In this document: one piece after another, positions 7,384 through 9,848 of the stretch
Position numbering within the stretch: position 1 is the first letter of the stretch
Layout: each line of letters starts with the position of its first letter
NCBI GenBank assembly: GCA_964598255.1
Contig: CAZRBA010000058.1
Span: forward strand, 1 to 9,848
Direction: 5' to 3'
Length of the DNA stretch: 9,848 nt
Origin: Caldithrix sp964598255
Lineage (GTDB): Bacteria; Calditrichota; Calditrichia; Calditrichales; Calditrichaceae
Made by a program: the position numbers and the translations under genes
Notes under the pieces: generated by a model
What the model was told of the DNA's origin: nothing
What the model saw: only the letters and a program-made list of their open reading frames with translations
Database searches by the model: none

Positions 7384-7422
7384 GACACGTGTCAATTTAA
7401 AAAATTTGTTTTGAATAAGCAA
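7384..7422 (-). promoter_or_regulatory. Candidate tRNA-Val promoter and 10-bp palindrome
   Basis: On the minus strand TTGCTT (7422-7417) and TTAAAT (7400-7395) are separated by 16 nt and could serve as -35 and -10 elements, with initiation 6-8 nt later, just ahead of the tRNA. GACACGTGTC (7384-7393) is a perfect 10-bp palindrome lying between the putative start and the mature tRNA. The match to a promoter is weak, and co-transcription with the upstream dehydratase gene is an alternative. Confidence 0.25.
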
Positions 7423-7452
7423 CTTTGAGAAAGTGATTACCAATATCAAGAT

Positions 7453-9375
7453 TTAAGGATTACTCACGGTCGTTTGTTGCGCAACGGTTTCGCTACGAAC
7501 ATCTTGTTCGTTTTGCGCGGCATATTCCCGAAATTCGGGGATCATCTGATGTAATTTCGTAAAAATCGCTTCGATATCCTGCTGGCTAACCGCTTTCTGA
7601 AAATAATCCAGATGATCAGTCATCAAATGCCAATTGTTATAGTGGCTACCGACCGCTTTGTAAATTTTAGGATGGCTTGTTTTTAAAGGTGCCTCGTCCT
7701 TATTCCATAATTCTTCCCACAGTTTTTCGCCAGGACGAAGACCGATGTATTCGATCTTAATATCTTTATCCGGTTCAAAGCCCGATAATTTGATCAGACG
7801 GCGGGCAATATCGACAATTTTAATAGGCTCGCCCATATCCAGCACAAAAATATCATTACCATTACTCATTTTTGTGGCCTGAAAAATAAGCTTAACCGCT
7901 TCCGGGATAGTCATAAAAAAACGTTTCATATCCGGATGCGTAATGGTAATCGGTCCGCCTTCGGCAATTTGTTTTTGAAATAAAGGAATCACACTGCCGT
8001 AACTGGCCAATACGTTACCAAAACGCACGGTCGCCAATTTCATATTCGACTTGGCCGAATACGATTGCAAAACCAGCTCTGCAACTCGTTTGGTGGCTCC
8101 CATTACGGATGTCGGATTTACCGCTTTATCCGTTGAAATGAGCACAAATTTTTCCACCCCGTTGGCCTCGCATAATTGCACCAAATTGGCCGTTCCCAAA
8201 ATATTGTTTCGCACCGCCTCTTCCGGATGATATTCCATTAAAGGTACATGCTTGTATGCTGCGGCATGGAAGACGACATCGGGCCGATAGGTGGTAAGGA
8301 TGTGCTTCATTTTAGGCAAATCCAAAATATCGGCAATAACGATTTGATAAATTTGATGACTGAATTTTTGCTTGAGTTCGTTATCCAAATAAAAAAGGCT
8401 GTTTTCCGAACGATCGACGCAGATCACTTTTTCCGGATTTAATTTCAGAGATTGCTTGACAAGTTCCGTTCCTATGGACCCGGCTGCTCCGGTAACCATG
8501 ATCGTTTTACCGGCTAAATATTCACGCACCTGATTGAGATCTATTTCTACCGGTACTCGTTCCAGCAAATCTTCTACTTTAACATCCCGGATCTGCTGAA
8601 TTTGTACCAATCCGTTTACAATCTCTTTCGGACCGGGCACCGTTTTAAAATCGATTCCCGTATCTTCGCAAAGCTGCACAATACGCCGCATTTGTTGTAC
8701 CGAAGCCGACGGAGTGGCAATGATAATTTCATCAACGTGTTTTTGCTTTACAATTTGAGGCAAATCTTTAACTTTGCCCAATACTTTTACGCCGTGAATT
8801 TTGGTATTTTGCTTTTTAGGTGCATCATCAATTAACGCCACCGGATAAAATCCCAAGGAAGGATCATTTTTCATTTGACGTATAATCATTTCGCCTGCTT
8901 TGCCCGCGCCGATTACAGCTACACGTTTCTTGTTCGAAGCAAAACTGGATTGCAATTTAAAAAAGAGACGCGGCATAAAACGCAAAGCCCCAGTAAAAAC
9001 AAATCCTAAAATCAAAAAGAAAAACAATACCGTACGCGGAACCGCTAACAAATTATTGAAATACAGATATATAACAAATCCCACCCAACCGGTAAGCAAC
9101 GCCACAAAAAGGTTAAGGATATCCTGAAGGCTGGTAAATTCCCACTGACTCTGATTCACCCCCAGTATATTTATAAAAAACAACTCAACAATAACGGCAA
9201 TACCAATCGTATGTTTGAAAATGACAAAATATTGTTCATGAGGTAGGCTCAAATCAAACCGTAATCCAAAGGCAATGGTATAGGCCAGCGCAAGCGCTAA
9301 GGTATCCAAAATAACCTTTAGCAAGGTTTGAACGTTTGTCCGGGACTCCAGAAAAGTATTAATTTTTTTTGGCAT
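7453..9375 (-). CDS. Membrane-bound UDP-sugar 4,6-dehydratase, FlaA1/WbpM/CapD type
   Basis: Complete 640-residue polysaccharide-biosynthesis protein of the large extended SDR class. Four to five hydrophobic segments (about residues 17-136) anchor it in the inner membrane. A first Rossmann-like domain follows with VIGAGKAGE (GxGxxG at 156-161). The catalytic SDR domain begins at VTGAAGSIG (294-302). STDKAVNP (414-421) precedes Met425 and Lys429 (M-x3-K), so the usual Tyr of the SYK triad is Met, as in WbpM and its relatives. RFGNVLASYGSVIP (451-464) and LRPGEKLWEEL (546-556) are conserved family segments. Relatives convert UDP-GlcNAc to a UDP-4-keto-6-deoxy sugar for O-antigen, capsule or protein glycans. 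The aminotransferase encoded just upstream would use that product. The exact substrate and C5 stereochemistry cannot be read from the sequence. The ATG at 9375 is the only suitable start, with a weak AGAGA upstream. Confidence 0.93.
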   Translation of the reverse strand: MPKKINTFLESRTNVQTLLKVILDTLALALAYTIAFGLRFDLSLPHEQYFVIFKHTIGIAVIVELFFINILGVNQSQWEFTSLQDILNLFVALLTGWVGFVIYLYFNNLLAVPRTVLFFFLILGFVFTGALRFMPRLFFKLQSSFASNKKRVAVIGAGKAGEMIIRQMKNDPSLGFYPVALIDDAPKKQNTKIHGVKVLGKVKDLPQIVKQKHVDEIIIATPSASVQQMRRIVQLCEDTGIDFKTVPGPKEIVNGLVQIQQIRDVKVEDLLERVPVEIDLNQVREYLAGKTIMVTGAAGSIGTELVKQSLKLNPEKVICVDRSENSLFYLDNELKQKFSHQIYQIVIADILDLPKMKHILTTYRPDVVFHAAAYKHVPLMEYHPEEAVRNNILGTANLVQLCEANGVEKFVLISTDKAVNPTSVMGATKRVAELVLQSYSAKSNMKLATVRFGNVLASYGSVIPLFQKQIAEGGPITITHPDMKRFFMTIPEAVKLIFQATKMSNGNDIFVLDMGEPIKIVDIARRLIKLSGFEPDKDIKIEYIGLRPGEKLWEELWNKDEAPLKTSHPKIYKAVGSHYNNWHLMTDHLDYFQKAVSQQDIEAIFTKLHQMIPEFREYAAQNEQDVRSETVAQQTTVSNP

Positions 9376-9607
9376 CGCATTAAAGTCTCTAATTAAACAA
9401 ACTCAAAATATCACTAAATTTAAAATTACGATGTGCGTATCGGCACAAACTACCCTTAATAAAAGTATCCGAATATTTGCAAAATTTGGCTTTTTAATCT
9501 AAAAACAAAATAATTCAGTACAAAATCTTTATTATTTTGCGCAAAATTGCATATTTAAACAAACAAAACCTTGAAAACGAACAAATAGAATCTTTTTGTA
9601 CGATTTT
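9376..9607 (-). promoter_or_regulatory. AT-rich spacer before the dehydratase gene
   Basis: This 232-bp gene-free stretch separates the aminotransferase stop from the dehydratase start. No T-tailed hairpin terminator follows the aminotransferase. It holds a perfect 14-bp palindrome (9534-9547), a related ATTTGCAAAAT (9475-9485), and a small TGTGC-GTATCG-GCACA hairpin (9432-9447). Several AT-rich hexamers could act as promoter elements, but none is paired convincingly. The length and the palindromes suggest that the dehydratase has its own promoter. Confidence 0.35.
9534..9547. promoter_or_regulatory. Perfect 14-bp palindrome ATTTTGCGCAAAAT
   Basis: Each half is ATTTTGC/GCAAAAT with no spacer. 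It lies 159 bp before the dehydratase ATG and 61 bp after the aminotransferase stop. It differs by one base from 6675-6688 upstream of tamB, and TTTGC/GCAAA half-sites recur nearby (9475-9485). The lack of a loop or T-tail argues against a terminator, so an operator for a dimeric regulator is the better guess. Confidence 0.35.
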
Positions 9608-9848
9608 TCAAACGGTGGATTGAATCATACGTTCAATAATGCCACAAATACGATCCAGATCATTGTCCGTCATGGCCGTGCCCGAGGGCAAACACAGGCC
9701 GTCTTTGAACAGTGCCTCCGCAACGCCGTTAACATAGGCCTGCGCCTCTCCGTACACCGGTTGCAGGTGCATGGGCTTCCACAAAGGTCGCGACTCGATA
9801 TTTTCCGCTTCCAGAGCCAGACGGATGTCTTCGCGTGTAACGCCGGTC
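9608..9848 (-). CDS. DegT/DnrJ/EryC1/StrS-family sugar aminotransferase, C-terminal end (partial)
   Basis: The last 79 codons before a TGA at 9610-9608; the 5' part lies beyond the window. Read in frame from 9847, the deduced protein contains ENIESRPLWKPMHLQPVY and then LFKDGLCLPSGTAMTDNDL. These match the conserved C-terminal end of PLP-dependent sugar aminotransferases of the PglE/EpsN group, which form 4-amino-4,6-dideoxy sugars from UDP-4-keto-6-deoxy-GlcNAc. The PLP lysine lies upstream and is not visible. Its place just before a FlaA1-type dehydratase fits a two-step route to a bacillosamine-like sugar for cell-surface glycans. By hand count 131 of 238 bases (9611-9848) are G or C, about 55%, clearly richer than the neighbouring genes, which may mean separate acquisition. 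The family is confident; the exact substrate is inferred. Confidence 0.88.
   Translation of the reverse strand, partial: TGVTREDIRLALEAENIESRPLWKPMHLQPVYGEAQAYVNGVAEALFKDGLCLPSGTAMTDNDLDRICGIIERMIQSTV

Noticed and set aside
7390..7395. TTGACA as a -35 element for tRNA-Val
   Set aside because: At normal spacing the -10 element would fall inside the mature tRNA, so it cannot be the promoter of this gene.

Overview
The window is a piece of chromosome from a Gram-negative (diderm) bacterium. Outer-membrane biogenesis genes (a TamA-type Omp85 protein and a TamB protein) and nucleotide-sugar genes for surface glycans fill about 84% of it. Protein-coding DNA is AT-leaning, the one tRNA has no encoded CCA, and the spacers hold GC-rich dispersed modules (a CCCCCC/GGGGGG hairpin, runs of GGGTTAA, ATCTGCGGAATCTGCGAGA-like text) of a kind common in Bacteroidota, Calditrichota and other FCB-group genomes. 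I favour an FCB-type organism but cannot fix the phylum from sequence alone.

Layout: all recognised genes lie on the minus strand, so transcription runs from high to low coordinates. 9608-9848 is the C-terminal end of a DegT/DnrJ/EryC1/StrS-family sugar aminotransferase. After a 232-bp AT-rich spacer comes 7453-9375, a membrane-bound FlaA1/WbpM/CapD-type UDP-sugar 4,6-dehydratase. It is followed by tRNA-Val(CAC) at 7306-7379 and a clear intrinsic terminator at 7261-7294. The dehydratase and aminotransferase fit consecutive steps to a 4-amino-4,6-dideoxy (bacillosamine-like) sugar.

6554-7260 is a gene-free stretch holding a mosaic repeat (6735 to about 7130, plus a pyrimidine tract to 7160) and the presumed control region of the next operon. 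That operon is tamB (2549-6553) followed by a tamA-like Omp85 gene (440-2395), with a 153-bp gap containing a possible 39-codon ORF whose stop lies 2 nt before the tamA-like start. Their products are expected to form the inner-to-outer-membrane TamA-TamB bridge used in outer-membrane protein and lipid homeostasis.

1-439 is the second large non-coding stretch and holds an inverted copy of the mosaic repeat. The inner 139 nt of the two copies (202-340 and 6735-6873) align without gaps with 3 mismatches in inverted orientation, so the tamB-tamA operon sits inside a long inverted repeat with a 6.4-kb interior. I see no transposase, integrase, CRISPR array, toxin-antitoxin or defence gene. The unexplained signals are this repeat pair and its swapped centres, a near-identical 14-bp palindrome upstream of both tamB and the dehydratase, and the small ORF.
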